Shown in pieces: positions 1 to 8,778 of a stretch of 43,929 nt of DNA. This stretch comes from Nitrospiria bacterium. Lineage in GTDB: Bacteria; Nitrospirota; RBG-16-64-22. The DNA lies in the NCBI GenBank assembly GCA_919903025.1, contig CAKKSE010000031.1, positions 1,680-45,608 of the forward strand, given 5' to 3'. Below the pieces are notes generated by a model, which was given only the letters and a program-made list of their open reading frames with translations, did no database searches and had not been told where the DNA came from. Numbering within the stretch: position 1 is the first letter of the stretch; every line of letters begins with the position of its first letter. A program made the position numbers and the translations under genes.

Positions 1-123
1 GCGACCCGCCCTACGAAAAGCCCTCGTAGGGCAGCACACCGTGCCTGCCCTGCACTTAGGCGGGTTCGGCGACCCGCCCTACGAAAAGCCCTCGTAGGGC
101 AGCACACCGTGCCTGCCCTGCAC
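1..123. repeat. 68-bp direct tandem repeat with internal hairpins
   Basis: Bases 1-55 recur exactly at 69-123, giving a period of 68; the second copy diverges after 123. Each copy holds a 9-bp inverted repeat (GCCCTACGA / TCGTAGGGC) with a 7-nt loop. It also holds a second, bulged stem built on GGGCAGCAC and GTGCCTGCCC. The array may continue to the left of the window. No gene is visible in 1-172. It looks like a dispersed, hairpin-forming intergenic repeat. Confidence 0.85.
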
Positions 124-172
124 CCGCCGCGGTCCGCGTTCAACCCTCTTCCTCTGCAAGTGTCAAACGGGC

Positions 173-1813
173 ATGAAACGGAATCGTGACCGCTTCACCG
201 TCCCTGTTCTGATCCTGTTCCTCCTCCTGGCCCTAACCTTCTCTTTTGCCCATGCGGCGGAAACCCCGCGGAACGACGTCCTTCCCTCCGACGACGCCGC
301 GATCGTCCACTTGCTGAACCGGCTCGGGTACGGCCCCCGCCCGGGAGACGTGGCCAAGGTCCGAGAGATTGGCATCGAGACATTCATCGATAACCAGCTC
401 TCGCCGAATGCGATCCCCGACCCGGACATCGAGCGACGTCTCACCGGCTTCAAGACCCTCACAATGAGCACCACCGAGCTCATAGAGGCATTCCCGCCGC
501 CCGATCCTAAGAACCGGAAAGAGAACGCCCAGCCCCGAGGGCGCCGCCCCGGTCACGAGATCATCCTCGAGCTTTCCAAGGCGAAGCTCCTTCGGGCCGT
601 CTACTCGGAGCGACAGCTTCAGGAAGTCATGACCGATTTCTGGTTCAACCACTTCAACGTTTTCACAGCCAAGGGAATCCTTCCATGGGTCGTCCCGTCG
701 TACGAGCGGGACGTCATCCGCCCCCGCGCCCTGGGGAAGTTCCGCGATCTCCTGGGCGCCGTCGCCGAGTCGCCTGCAATGCTCTTCTACCTGGACAACT
801 GGATGAGCGCGGGGGACTCACCGAACGCGAACGCTGACGATCCAGGCCGCCGGGCCCTCCGGGCGCGCCATCCGCGCTGGTTCCGGGACCTCCCCCCGCC
901 ACGCCCGCAAGCCCGTCCGGCGAAACGCCGGGGGATCAACGAAAACTACGCCCGCGAGCTCCTCGAGCTCCATACGCTCGGCGTAGACGGAGGATACACC
1001 CAGGAAGACGTCCGCCAGGTCGCTTTGGCCTTCACGGGCTGGACGATCGCCGAACCGCGCAGAAATCCGCGCGCCGTCTTCAACGGCCGGATGCACGACG
1101 GGAGCCAGAAGACCGTTTTGGGACGGACCATTCCGCCCGTCGGCGGCGCCCATGAGGGCGACTTCCTCCTCGACCTCCTGGCCCGGCATCCCAAGACGGC
1201 TGAACACGTCAGCCGGAAGCTCGCCCTCCGGTTCGTCTCGGACGATCCGCCGCCCGCTCTCGTGGCCCGGCTCGCGGACACGTTTCGGCGGACAGATGGA
1301 GACGTCCGTGCGATCCTTGCGGCGCTTTTCCGTTCGCCCGAGTTCTGGTCCGAAGAAGCCCGCCGGGCGAAGATCAAGACGCCGCTCCAACTCGTCGTAT
1401 CGTCGCTTCGCGCGACGGGCGCGGAGACCGACGCGGGCCTCCCGCTCCTGCGCGTCCTCAAGGAGATGGGCCAGCCCCTCTACCTCTGCCAGCCGCCGAC
1501 CGGATACAAGGAGACGGCGGAGACGTGGTCCGGGACAAACGCGATCGTTCAACGCGCCAGTCTCGCCGCGGGCCTCGCCGCCAATCGGTTCCCCGGAACG
1601 AAGACGGACGCTCGCTTCCGGGCGGACGCGCCGAGGGATGCCCCCACCGAGCAAGCCATCGAGGAAATCGGCCGCGCCCTCCTGGGGATTCCTGTCTCGA
1701 AGGAAAGCGTCCAGAGGACGGCGCTCGCCGCCGGCAGGCAGGGGACCTCCCCCGGCGATGTTTCGGCCCTCACCGCCCTCCTTCTGGGCTCCCCCGAGTT
1801 CCAGAGGCGGTAG
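173..1813 (+). CDS. DUF1800 family exported protein
   Basis: This 546-residue protein starts with a Sec signal peptide (basic MKRNRDRF, a hydrophobic stretch, then SFAHA before AE). The family signature follows: a helical start with LLNRLGYGPRPGD, the segment FWFNHFNVF, NYARELLELHTLGV, and VALAFTGWTI. DUF1800 proteins have no settled biochemical role. They are almost always encoded beside a DUF1501 protein, as here (next gene, same strand, 87 bp on). The ATG at 173 has no obvious Shine-Dalgarno sequence, but the signal peptide supports it. The pair is probably co-transcribed and acts outside the cytoplasm. Family assignment is firm; function is unknown. Confidence 0.9.
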   Translation: MKRNRDRFTVPVLILFLLLALTFSFAHAAETPRNDVLPSDDAAIVHLLNRLGYGPRPGDVAKVREIGIETFIDNQLSPNAIPDPDIERRLTGFKTLTMSTTELIEAFPPPDPKNRKENAQPRGRRPGHEIILELSKAKLLRAVYSERQLQEVMTDFWFNHFNVFTAKGILPWVVPSYERDVIRPRALGKFRDLLGAVAESPAMLFYLDNWMSAGDSPNANADDPGRRALRARHPRWFRDLPPPRPQARPAKRRGINENYARELLELHTLGVDGGYTQEDVRQVALAFTGWTIAEPRRNPRAVFNGRMHDGSQKTVLGRTIPPVGGAHEGDFLLDLLARHPKTAEHVSRKLALRFVSDDPPPALVARLADTFRRTDGDVRAILAALFRSPEFWSEEARRAKIKTPLQLVVSSLRATGAETDAGLPLLRVLKEMGQPLYLCQPPTGYKETAETWSGTNAIVQRASLAAGLAANRFPGTKTDARFRADAPRDAPTEQAIEEIGRALLGIPVSKESVQRTALAAGRQGTSPGDVSALTALLLGSPEFQRR

Positions 1814-1847
1814 GCCTTGAGTCCGAAGAGCGCTTGGCATTGAATTC

Positions 1848-1890
1848 CCCTCTCCCCCTTCTTGGGGGAGAGGGCCAGGGTGAGGGGGAA
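1848..1890. repeat. GC-rich palindromic repeat, copy 1
   Basis: An 11-bp perfect stem (CCCTCTCCCCC at 1848-1858, GGGGGAGAGGG at 1864-1874) is followed by AGGGTGAGGGGG. It sits between the DUF1800 and DUF1501 genes. The same CCTCTCCCC/GGGGAGAGG core with a GGTGAGGGGG flank recurs in at least six other intergenic spots in this window. Confidence 0.8.
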
Positions 1891-1900
1891 AGGATCAGGC

Positions 1901-3133
1901 ATGATCAGTCGAAGACGTCTCTTGAAGATCTCCCTCGCGGCGGGCGGCATCTTCGCCTCCCGCTGGTCCGGCACCGTTCCCCCTTCCTTCGCGTCCACTG
2001 AAACACCCCGCCGCGGCAAGACGCTCGTCGTCGTCTTCCAGCGCGGCGGCGCGGACGGCCTGTCGATGGTCGTCCCCCACGGCGATCCGGCGTACGCAGG
2101 ACTTCGCCCCGGGATCGGAATCCCTCCCCCTGGACGGCCGGATGGCTCGGTCGATCTCGATGGTTTCTTCGGCCTGCATCCGTCGCTCGAACCCCTCCAT
2201 CTCTACTGGAAGGAGAAACGGCTCGCCGCGATCCACGCCGTCGGCTCGCATGACCCCACGCGGTCGCACTTCGACGCCCAGGACCACATGGAAACCGGCA
2301 CGCCAGGGAACAAGCAGACATCCGATGGCTGGCTCGGACGCATGCTCCGGGCGTATGACCCTCAGACCCCGCCAGGGCTCAGGAGCCTTGCCATCGGATC
2401 GACGATGCCGCGAATCCTGCGGGGCGACCCCAGCGCCCTCGCTCTGCCCTCCGTCACTTCCCCCCGCGCCAAGGCGCTCTTCGGCTCGGCACTGGCCTTC
2501 GAACCGCTCTATGCTGGCGCCCCTTCATCTTCCGGAGAAGGCGACTACGCCTTCCGCCTCTTCGACCGGCTTCGCCGGTTCGATTTCTCCTCTCTTCCCC
2601 TCGCAAGTAACGCGAATTATCCCAGGTCGCCCTTCGGCCAGGCCATGCGGGAAATGGCAACGGTCATCAAAGCGAATCTGGGACTCGTCGCTGGCTTCGC
2701 CGATTCCGGCGGATGGGACACGCATGTGAACCAGGGCGGCTCGATCGGCCAGCTTGCCACGCGCCTTTCGGACCTTGCCGCCGGGATTGCCGCGTTCTCG
2801 AAGGACCTCGGACGCAAGCTCGACGACGTCGTCCTTCTCACGATGACGGAGTTCGGACGGACGGCCCGGGAGAACGGGAACCGCGGAACCGATCACGGCC
2901 ACGGGAGTGCGTTTTTCGTCCTGGGCGGGAGCGTGCGCGGAGGGAAGGTCTACGGGAAGTGGCCCGGCCTTCGGCCGGAGACCCTTTACGAAGGCCGCGA
3001 CCTCGCCGTCACCTCGGACTTCCGCGACGTGGTCTCTCGGATCCTTTCCGGCCACTTGGGGCTTCAGCGGCTCGACGGCGTCTTCCCCCAGCATCCCCCC
3101 GCCCAGGAAGAACTCAGGCATCTCCTGAACTGA
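1901..3133 (+). CDS. DUF1501 family Tat-exported protein
   Basis: The ATG at 1901 is chosen because AAAGGA lies 8 nt upstream and the protein then opens with a twin-arginine signal (MISRRRLLKISLAAGG), giving 410 residues. DUF1501 proteins resemble the alkaline phosphatase/sulfatase fold. Visible family features are VVFQRGGADGLSMVVPHGD near the N-terminus, HDPTRSHFDAQDHMETG, DSGGWDTH, and MTEFGRTARENGNRGTDHGHG near the C-terminus. The His/Asp-rich motifs suggest metal binding, but no substrate is known. It partners the DUF1800 gene upstream. Its 3' end overlaps the convergent LysR gene by 20 bp, with no terminator visible. Confidence 0.9.
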   Translation: MISRRRLLKISLAAGGIFASRWSGTVPPSFASTETPRRGKTLVVVFQRGGADGLSMVVPHGDPAYAGLRPGIGIPPPGRPDGSVDLDGFFGLHPSLEPLHLYWKEKRLAAIHAVGSHDPTRSHFDAQDHMETGTPGNKQTSDGWLGRMLRAYDPQTPPGLRSLAIGSTMPRILRGDPSALALPSVTSPRAKALFGSALAFEPLYAGAPSSSGEGDYAFRLFDRLRRFDFSSLPLASNANYPRSPFGQAMREMATVIKANLGLVAGFADSGGWDTHVNQGGSIGQLATRLSDLAAGIAAFSKDLGRKLDDVVLLTMTEFGRTARENGNRGTDHGHGSAFFVLGGSVRGGKVYGKWPGLRPETLYEGRDLAVTSDFRDVVSRILSGHLGLQRLDGVFPQHPPAQEELRHLLN

Positions 3134-4043
3134 ACGAAGAGCGGGCGGGGGGAGTCTGCTCCGGGGTGGAAGTCAGTCGGTCTCGGAGCCGACGGGCCTC
3201 CGCGTCGTGGCGGTCTGTTTTCCGGAACGCCAGCCAGATTTCGTTGACCACGCGTTGGGGTGGTTCCCAGAGAACACGCGCGCTCTTCGCCTTCAGGGCA
3301 GCCCTGCACAAGTAGTCGGGCAACAGACTGATCCCGATGCCCAGCTCAACCGCCCTCAGAATGGCGTGGAGATTCGGTATCACAAGCACGGGCCGGATAT
3401 CCGGCCGTCGACCGAAGCACTCCTGCCAGAATCGGCGAATGATCGGCAACTCCGTGCCATAGCTGATCCACTCCTGGGCCGCAAGCCATTTCTCCGCCTG
3501 GCTCAGGTTCCCGCGGCCTGGCCCGCCTCGCGGACTCTTGCCGGGAGGCCCGACCAGAATGAACCGCTCGTCCGCTAGCTTGCTGTATTCAATCCCGCTC
3601 GTGGATAGGCGCTGCGTGGCGATGACCATGTCAAGGTCACCGCGATCCAGCTTTTCCAGCAGGTCGCGCGCGTGACCGAACCCCACCCAGTAGCGAAACT
3701 GCAGGCCGAACAGCCGATCCATCACCCTTTCGACGAAGTACTCGACTGGAGAGCCGATCCGGAAGACGCGGTCTTCTGACGGCGCCTGAAGCTTTGTTCC
3801 TCGCAACGCTTGCCCCAACCTGTCAACGGCCTGGGCCACTTCGCTGTAGAGCGCCTTGCCGGGCTCGGTCGGAACCATCCGACGGGGCGTCCGGAGAAAA
3901 AGCGGATGGCCCGCTTTCGCTTCCAGGGCCAGGATATGCTGGCTCACGGCCGGCTGCGTGAGGAACCGCACCCTCGCGGCGGCCGAGACCGTCCCTGAGC
4001 GGTAGACCGCGACAAAACTACGGAACCATTCGAGGTCAACCAT
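3114..4043 (-). CDS. LysR-family transcriptional regulator
   Basis: This 309-residue protein has a LysR winged helix-turn-helix in residues 1-60 (VDLEWFRSFVAVYRSGTVSAAA, then TQPAVSQHILALEAKAG) and a periplasmic-binding-protein-like effector domain after about residue 90. It is divergent from the DJ-1/PfpI gene at 4190, the usual arrangement for a LysR protein and its target. The ATG at 4041-4043 is embedded in an AT-rich palindrome (4042-4055), so autoregulation by occlusion is plausible. The effector cannot be read from sequence. Confidence 0.92.
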   Translation of the reverse strand: MVDLEWFRSFVAVYRSGTVSAAARVRFLTQPAVSQHILALEAKAGHPLFLRTPRRMVPTEPGKALYSEVAQAVDRLGQALRGTKLQAPSEDRVFRIGSPVEYFVERVMDRLFGLQFRYWVGFGHARDLLEKLDRGDLDMVIATQRLSTSGIEYSKLADERFILVGPPGKSPRGGPGRGNLSQAEKWLAAQEWISYGTELPIIRRFWQECFGRRPDIRPVLVIPNLHAILRAVELGIGISLLPDYLCRAALKAKSARVLWEPPQRVVNEIWLAFRKTDRHDAEARRLRDRLTSTPEQTPPARSSFSSGDA

Positions 4044-4055
4044 AATTATAATTAT
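4042..4055. promoter_or_regulatory. AT-rich palindrome over the LysR start codon (candidate operator)
   Basis: ATAATTATAATTAT is a perfect 14-bp palindrome in an otherwise GC-rich genome. It overlaps the first codon of the LysR gene and lies in the 146-bp divergent region shared with the PfpI gene. LysR proteins commonly bind AT-rich inverted repeats of the T-N11-A type, so an operator role is inferred. Confidence 0.5.
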
Positions 4056-4189
4056 ACATGATCCGATGATTTTTTATTTTCCTTATGCCTCGCCAATGTT
4101 TATCGTCACGTCCATACAAGGCGCAGCCGCCGGGTGTCCATGACGGACGCCCGGGAATCGACTCGACGTCAACTTGAGGAGGAGACGCC

Positions 4190-4864
4190 ATGAACAAGCG
4201 AAAAGGAAGCAGGATCCTGATCATCGTGACCAGCCATGACCGCATTGACGCGGACCGCCCGACTGGCCTGTGGTTCGAGGAGTTCGCCGTGCCTTACAGC
4301 AGGTTCAGGTCCAGCGGCTTCGATGTCACGGTGGCCAGCCCTCTCGGCGGGAATGCCCCCGTTGATCCTCGCAGCGAGCCGAAAGAGGACGCAGGCAAAA
4401 TCTGGCCGGACGCGTGTCGGGTCCTCCAGAGCACCGTCCCGATCGCGACGGTCAACGCCGCGGACTTCGATGCGCTGTTCCTGCCCGGCGGACATGGGAC
4501 GATGTTCGACCTGCCTCAGAATACCGTTCTGCGCGAGCTGATCGGCGAGATGGCAGACGCGGGCAAGGTCATCTCGGCGGTGTGCCACGGTCCCGCCGCG
4601 TTTGCCGGCGTCACGCTGCGGGATGGAACCCCCATGGTCGCGGGAAAAACGATGACATCTTTCACGGACGACGAGGAGCGCGCGGCGGGACTCGATGGGA
4701 AAATGCCCTTCATGCTTGAGACGCGGATGCGCGAGTTGGGCGCCCGGTTCGTCCCCCGCCCGAACTGGTCCGATCACGTTGAGTGCGACGGAAAGCTCAT
4801 CACGGGACAGAACCCGCAGTCCAGCGAAAGCGTGGCCGCCGCCGTCATGAAAGCACTCGGGTAG
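4190..4864 (+). CDS. DJ-1/PfpI family protein (Hsp31-like, type 1 glutamine amidotransferase fold)
   Basis: This 224-residue protein has the family nucleophile elbow AVCHGPAAF, with Cys132 and His133, and the acidic partner Glu30 in LWFEEFAVPY. LFLPGGHGTMFDLPQ at about 97-110 is typical of the Hsp31-like glyoxalase III/deglycase/chaperone branch rather than of archaeal PfpI protease. The ATG at 4190 follows GAGGAGGAGACGCC, a strong ribosome binding site. It is probably a cytoplasmic stress protein acting on reactive carbonyls, and is likely controlled by the divergent LysR regulator. The exact activity (methylglyoxal, chaperone or peptidase) is not resolved. Confidence 0.88.
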   Translation: MNKRKGSRILIIVTSHDRIDADRPTGLWFEEFAVPYSRFRSSGFDVTVASPLGGNAPVDPRSEPKEDAGKIWPDACRVLQSTVPIATVNAADFDALFLPGGHGTMFDLPQNTVLRELIGEMADAGKVISAVCHGPAAFAGVTLRDGTPMVAGKTMTSFTDDEERAAGLDGKMPFMLETRMRELGARFVPRPNWSDHVECDGKLITGQNPQSSESVAAAVMKALG

Positions 4865-4913
4865 CCCGCCGGCCGAAACCTCCGCCCGCCCCTGCCGGGC
4901 GCACCAACAAGAA

Positions 4914-4945
4914 GGGCGAGAGGGGAACTCACGCCCCTCTCGCCC
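4914..4945. terminator. Bidirectional intrinsic terminator
   Basis: A 12-bp perfect stem (GGGCGAGAGGGG at 4914-4925, CCCCTCTCGCCC at 4934-4945) has an 8-nt loop. It is flanked by CAACAAGAA on the left and CTTGTTCTT on the right, giving short U-rich tails on both strands. It lies between the convergent PfpI and nirS genes and can serve both. Confidence 0.82.
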
Positions 4946-4978
4946 CTTGTTCTTAGGCCGCCCAGCCGTACGGTCGGC

Positions 4979-6637
4979 TTAGTAGATGTCCTTCATCGTG
5001 TTGTAGACGTTGAACTTGCCCGTCGGCGTGACGAGCCGCGGGTCCTTGAGCCGGGCCACTTCCTTGAGCGTCTTGTCGTCGTAGACGACGATCTCGCTCT
5101 GCTTGTCCTTTCTGTCCCAGATCGAGACCCAGACCTCCGTCCCCTCCTTGTTGTACTCGAAGTGGACGGCGCGCCCGTGATCGGCCGCTTCCCAGCATTT
5201 GGCCGTCTTGTCGCCCGTCTTCTTGTTGATGACGCAGATGCTTCGCTGGACCTTGGGATCCGGATTCAGGGCGTGGTCCACCCAGATCCAGTCGCTCTTC
5301 GGATGGGTCTTCATGAAGAGACTGCCGCCCCCCAGGAGCGTCACGTCACGGACGACCTTCCAGGCGTACTGGGGATGCTTCTGCGGGTCGGTCCCCCATA
5401 CGGAGAGCTTCCCCTCGCCCAGGTGGACCGTCCCGTTCACCGGACCGTACTTCGGGTCGAGCCAGTTGCCGCCCCGGCCGGGATGAGGCTTCGCGCCGAC
5501 GTTGATGACCGCCGCGAGCTGTTTGGTCTGCGAATCGACGACGACCATCTTGTCCCGCATGTTGGCCGCGACCATGAAGTACCGCTTCGTCGCGTCCCAG
5601 CCCCCGTCGTGCAGGAACGGAACGCCTTCGATCTGCGTGATCTTGAGGTTGATGAGGTCGGCGTAGTCCACGATCCAGATCTGTCCCGTCTCCTTCACGT
5701 TCACGATCCATGATGGATCCCGGTGGGAGGCCACGATCGAGGCCACGCGCGGCTCGGGATGGTACTCGTGCGTGTCGACCGTGTATCCGCGGGTCGAAAC
5801 GATCTTGAGCGGCTCGAGCGTCTCGCCGTCGAGGATCGAGAAGTTCGGCGGCCAGTAACAGCCGACGATGGCGTACTTGTCCATGAAGTTGCCCTTTGGC
5901 CCCTTGTACTTGCTCGTGTCGATCGACCGGGCGTCGGCGCACGCCTTGATCTCGGCGACCTTGTCGGGCTTCTTCAACCAGAGATCGATGACCGTCGCCT
6001 TGCCGTCGCGGCCGATCGTGTAGACGTACCGGCCCGAGCCGGACATCCGGGAGATATGGACGGCGAAGCCCGTGTCGACGACGCTCACGATCTCCTTGGA
6101 CTTCGAGTCGATGATCGCCACCTGCCCCGCGTCACGGAGCGTGACCGAGAAGAAGTTCTGCCAGTCCAGGTTGTGCTCGGGCTTTTTGGGGCGCTGGGCG
6201 GGCGGAACGATCAGCTTCCACGATTTCTTCATGTCGCCCAGCGACATCTCCGGCGGCTGGGGCGCGTCGATCTGAATATAGCGGGCCATCAGGTCGCTCT
6301 CCGCCTCCGTCAGGATTCCCTGCTGTCCCCAGTTCGGCATCCCGCCCGGCGTCCCGTAGGTGATGAACGCCTTGAGCGTCTCCGTCCCCATCTTCCGGGT
6401 CTTGTCCGGAAGAAGGCTCGGGCCCGTCGCTCCCTTGCGGAGCGTGCCGTGGCATCCGGCGCAGCGGTCGAAGTAGATCTGTTTGGCCTTTTCGAATTCC
6501 TGGGGTGCGACTGTGGGGACGGCCGGGGCCGGGGCCGGGGCCTGGGCCCCGGCGGGGACGGACGGCATCAGGGCAAGCAAAGCGGCCCCCAGCACCCCTC
6601 CCATTACCGCGGACATCCGCTTTCCTCTGCGATCCAT
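4979..6637 (-). CDS. nirS: Cytochrome cd1 nitrite reductase
   Basis: NirS reduces nitrite to nitric oxide in the periplasm. The ATG at 6637 is preceded by AGGAGG and a signal peptide (MDRRGKRM...PAGAQA), giving 552 residues. A cytochrome c domain carries CAGCH at residues 59-63. The eight-bladed heme d1 propeller carries the d1 ligand His194 (FAVHISRMSGSGRY) and the two catalytic histidines His343 (FLHDGGWD) and His385 (KPHPGRGG). The C-terminus GKFNVYNTMKDIY is the classic NirS ending. Having both catalytic histidines argues for NirS over NirN or NirF. No heme d1 synthesis genes (nirF, nirD, nirJ) or nirM are in the window, so d1 must be made from elsewhere in the genome. An upstream 14-bp palindrome may be an operator. 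Confidence 0.93.
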   Translation of the reverse strand: MDRRGKRMSAVMGGVLGAALLALMPSVPAGAQAPAPAPAVPTVAPQEFEKAKQIYFDRCAGCHGTLRKGATGPSLLPDKTRKMGTETLKAFITYGTPGGMPNWGQQGILTEAESDLMARYIQIDAPQPPEMSLGDMKKSWKLIVPPAQRPKKPEHNLDWQNFFSVTLRDAGQVAIIDSKSKEIVSVVDTGFAVHISRMSGSGRYVYTIGRDGKATVIDLWLKKPDKVAEIKACADARSIDTSKYKGPKGNFMDKYAIVGCYWPPNFSILDGETLEPLKIVSTRGYTVDTHEYHPEPRVASIVASHRDPSWIVNVKETGQIWIVDYADLINLKITQIEGVPFLHDGGWDATKRYFMVAANMRDKMVVVDSQTKQLAAVINVGAKPHPGRGGNWLDPKYGPVNGTVHLGEGKLSVWGTDPQKHPQYAWKVVRDVTLLGGGSLFMKTHPKSDWIWVDHALNPDPKVQRSICVINKKTGDKTAKCWEAADHGRAVHFEYNKEGTEVWVSIWDRKDKQSEIVVYDDKTLKEVARLKDPRLVTPTGKFNVYNTMKDIY

Positions 6638-6699
6638 GGACGTTCCTCCTCTGCCTGGGGCGGCGGCCGCGCTACGGCGGGCGACAGACACCGGGTTAG

Positions 6700-6713
6700 T
6701 CATCACGTGATGA
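6700..6713. promoter_or_regulatory. Perfect palindrome upstream of nirS (candidate operator)
   Basis: TCATCACGTGATGA is a 14-bp perfect palindrome about 63 bp upstream of the nirS start codon. It is where a nitrogen-oxide or oxygen regulator would be expected to bind. It does not match the FNR/DNR consensus TTGAT-N4-ATCAA, so the regulator is unknown. Confidence 0.4.
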
Positions 6714-6790
6714 TGATGGCGCATGGGGGGAAGCAATCGTCCCCTCTTTTCGCAGAAAGCCCGTGAGATCGCCATGACACAGATCATAAC

Positions 6791-8062
6791 TCAGAAACGC
6801 GACAATCGGATCGACGCGGACGACATCCCGTCGTCGCGCCGCCATCGTCCTTCAAGATTCTTCCCATCGGCCGCGACGATCATGTAGCCCGAACCCGAGA
6901 CCCCGTCCGCGTCACGCCCCTGGAAGTCGACCCGGTTCCCCTTGTACGACCCCGTCATCACCGATCGGAATCCCGGTCCGTAGCGGAAAACGATCTTTCC
7001 CTGCGTCTGCGAAACGTGCGCCGGACCGCGCCTCTCGTCCGCGGACTGCTCGTTCCGGATCGTGATCGCCCACGTCCCCGAAAGATCGAACGCGGGCTTC
7101 TCCTCCACCGCCTTCCGGGGGGCCGCCCGGACCAGATCGAGCGACCACCGGAGGCCCGAGGCCTCCACCTCGATCTTGTCGTCGTCCACGACGAAGTTCG
7201 CCGCGCGCCATTCCTCCTCGGAGCGGCCGATCCTCATTCGGTGGCCGCCCGCGAACCCGTGCGATTTCCCCGTCGGCCACATCCGGAAGATCAGCTCGCC
7301 CGGCGCGAACGCGAACTTCCCTCGTCCCGGCGCAGGAGCGCTCATGACGCCCTGGAACATCCCGCCCTTCTCGTGCGACACGTCCACCTCGTATGGAACG
7401 TCTGTACCTTTGGACCGGTAGCGCCCCGCCGTCACGGCGTGCTCCGGAACGACCGATGGATCGAGGACGAATCCGGCCGGCTGTGTCTCGACCGTCCGTT
7501 GCCGGGCGTCGCCTCCTTCGGGAACGACCCACGCCGTCGTGGTGAAACGGAACGGGATCTCGCTCAGCCACTCTCCCCGAACGGAGCAAAGACCTTCTGT
7601 CATCCCGCTCCTCGTCCGGAACGCCATCCCCGTCCCCCGGATCGTGACAGCGAGCTCTCCGTCCCGCGAGACGGCATCGGTTTCGGTCGACGGGACGCCC
7701 GGAAGACGCTTGCGGACGCGGACCTGAACCTCGCCATTCTTCAAACCCTTCGAAGTGACTTGAATGATCGACCGGCCGCGAACCATCTTTGTCGGCGGAA
7801 ACAGGTTGCCCGCCACCTCGTAGGCGCATTCGGGAACGGCGGGATCCAGGATGATCGAATACGTCCCCTCGGGAAGAATGCGAACCTGAACGGTCAAGGT
7901 GCCCGTCCCGCCCGTTTCGATCGGGAGAACGCTTTCGAGGATCTGGCCTGGACTGAGGCGGACGCCGGCGGGGGCTTTCGCCTCTCCAAAGACTGGAGCG
8001 ACGGCCGCAAAAGGGAGACCGGCGGCAATAATGACGGCAAGTCGGGAAGCGCTGAGATTCAT
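6791..8062 (-). CDS. Exported protein of unknown function upstream of nirS
   Basis: I do not recognise this 423-residue protein. It begins with a Sec signal peptide (MNLSASRLAVIIAAGLPFAAVAPVFGEA). Most of it is predicted beta-strand: a middle section of alternating hydrophobic strands, and a last segment of about 90 residues opening with FDLSGTWAIT and ending with GRWRRDDGMSSASIRLSRF. That end has the LSGTW look of small lipid- or ligand-binding barrels, but nothing firm. The stop codon is 154 bp upstream of the nirS start and the gene at 8074 lies 11 bp upstream, so it is probably in one operon with that gene and possibly with nirS. It is predicted to be periplasmic. Confidence 0.75.
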   Translation of the reverse strand: MNLSASRLAVIIAAGLPFAAVAPVFGEAKAPAGVRLSPGQILESVLPIETGGTGTLTVQVRILPEGTYSIILDPAVPECAYEVAGNLFPPTKMVRGRSIIQVTSKGLKNGEVQVRVRKRLPGVPSTETDAVSRDGELAVTIRGTGMAFRTRSGMTEGLCSVRGEWLSEIPFRFTTTAWVVPEGGDARQRTVETQPAGFVLDPSVVPEHAVTAGRYRSKGTDVPYEVDVSHEKGGMFQGVMSAPAPGRGKFAFAPGELIFRMWPTGKSHGFAGGHRMRIGRSEEEWRAANFVVDDDKIEVEASGLRWSLDLVRAAPRKAVEEKPAFDLSGTWAITIRNEQSADERRGPAHVSQTQGKIVFRYGPGFRSVMTGSYKGNRVDFQGRDADGVSGSGYMIVAADGKNLEGRWRRDDGMSSASIRLSRF

Positions 8063-8073
8063 GGGAAGGGCTC

Positions 8074-8730
8074 TCAGGATTTCGACGCAGACGGACGGAC
8101 GACCTCTCCCTCGGGGATGTCGCGCATCGCGGCTTGCGGAACGCTTGGAAATGGACCCGGAACCGGCCGGCCGGCTCCCCGGCAGGCGTCATGGACGACG
8201 GCCTCGAGATGCGCTAGCGCCTTGTCCAGGACACGGGCGTGGATCGGGGGAAGGAAGAAGACCAGATCCAACCCCGGAACCAGCCCCATCCCTTCTTCAA
8301 GGATCCTCTTGAGGACCGTTCCGGACACCTCGTCGAAGCCTTCTTCAGCCAGCCGGGCGAACTCTTTTTTCTTGTCGCGCGTCAGGACGGCGACGCACGG
8401 AACGATCCCGACCCGAAAGTCCGCCGGCGATGCGTTTCCCTCGGGAATCGGGATAGATCTCGCTTCCCCGTGCGTGTTCACGACCTCCGAGGGCCGGTTC
8501 TTGAGATCCCACGCCGCGTAGTCTCGAACGTCCATCGCGCGATTCCCAGCCAGGATCGAAAGGCCGAAATGCTCGTCAAAGAAATCCGTCAACCGCCAGG
8601 ATGGCGAAACCGAACCGAACGGCGCGGCCTTCCTGCCTTCCCCCGCCACAACGGCCAATGGAAGAACCATGGGAAAAGCCATGAGCGTCTCGGACGTTAT
8701 CTCGACTCTGCGGCGGATCTTCTTGACCAC
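8074..8730 (-). CDS. Conserved-looking hypothetical protein (218 aa)
   Basis: No family was recognised. The GTG at 8730 follows GGGAGGTCGA. The N-terminus (VKKIRRRVEITSETLMAFPMVLPLAVVAGEG) could be a weak membrane anchor. The middle is rich in charged residues and short helices (KKKEFARLAEEGFDEVSGTVLKRILEEG). Only two cysteines are visible, in VPCVAV and HDACRG, and there is no known metal motif. It sits 48 bp downstream of the HemW-like gene and 11 bp upstream of the exported unknown, all on one strand, which suggests a shared role with nirS or heme handling. That is inference from position only. Confidence 0.65.
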   Translation of the reverse strand: MVKKIRRRVEITSETLMAFPMVLPLAVVAGEGRKAAPFGSVSPSWRLTDFFDEHFGLSILAGNRAMDVRDYAAWDLKNRPSEVVNTHGEARSIPIPEGNASPADFRVGIVPCVAVLTRDKKKEFARLAEEGFDEVSGTVLKRILEEGMGLVPGLDLVFFLPPIHARVLDKALAHLEAVVHDACRGAGRPVPGPFPSVPQAAMRDIPEGEVVRPSASKS

Positions 8731-8778
8731 TCGACCTCCCGGAAGGACTCGAAGTGTAAAGGAATGTCAGGTTCCCGG

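Noticed and set aside
5723-6766. Long plus-strand open frame opposite nirS
   Set aside because: It is antisense to a clear NirS protein, is Arg/Asp/Val-rich without domain sense, and such frames are expected on the opposite strand of GC-rich genes.
6638-6787. Longer nirS start with an N-terminal extension containing HHHH
   Set aside because: The extension precedes the real signal peptide; the AGGAGG site and signal sequence support the ATG at 6637.
7016-8521. Plus-strand open frame of about 500 codons opposite two unknown genes
   Set aside because: The composition (Arg/Pro-rich, no hydrophobic pattern) is that of a GC shadow. The minus-strand genes have a signal peptide, ribosome binding sites and operon spacing.
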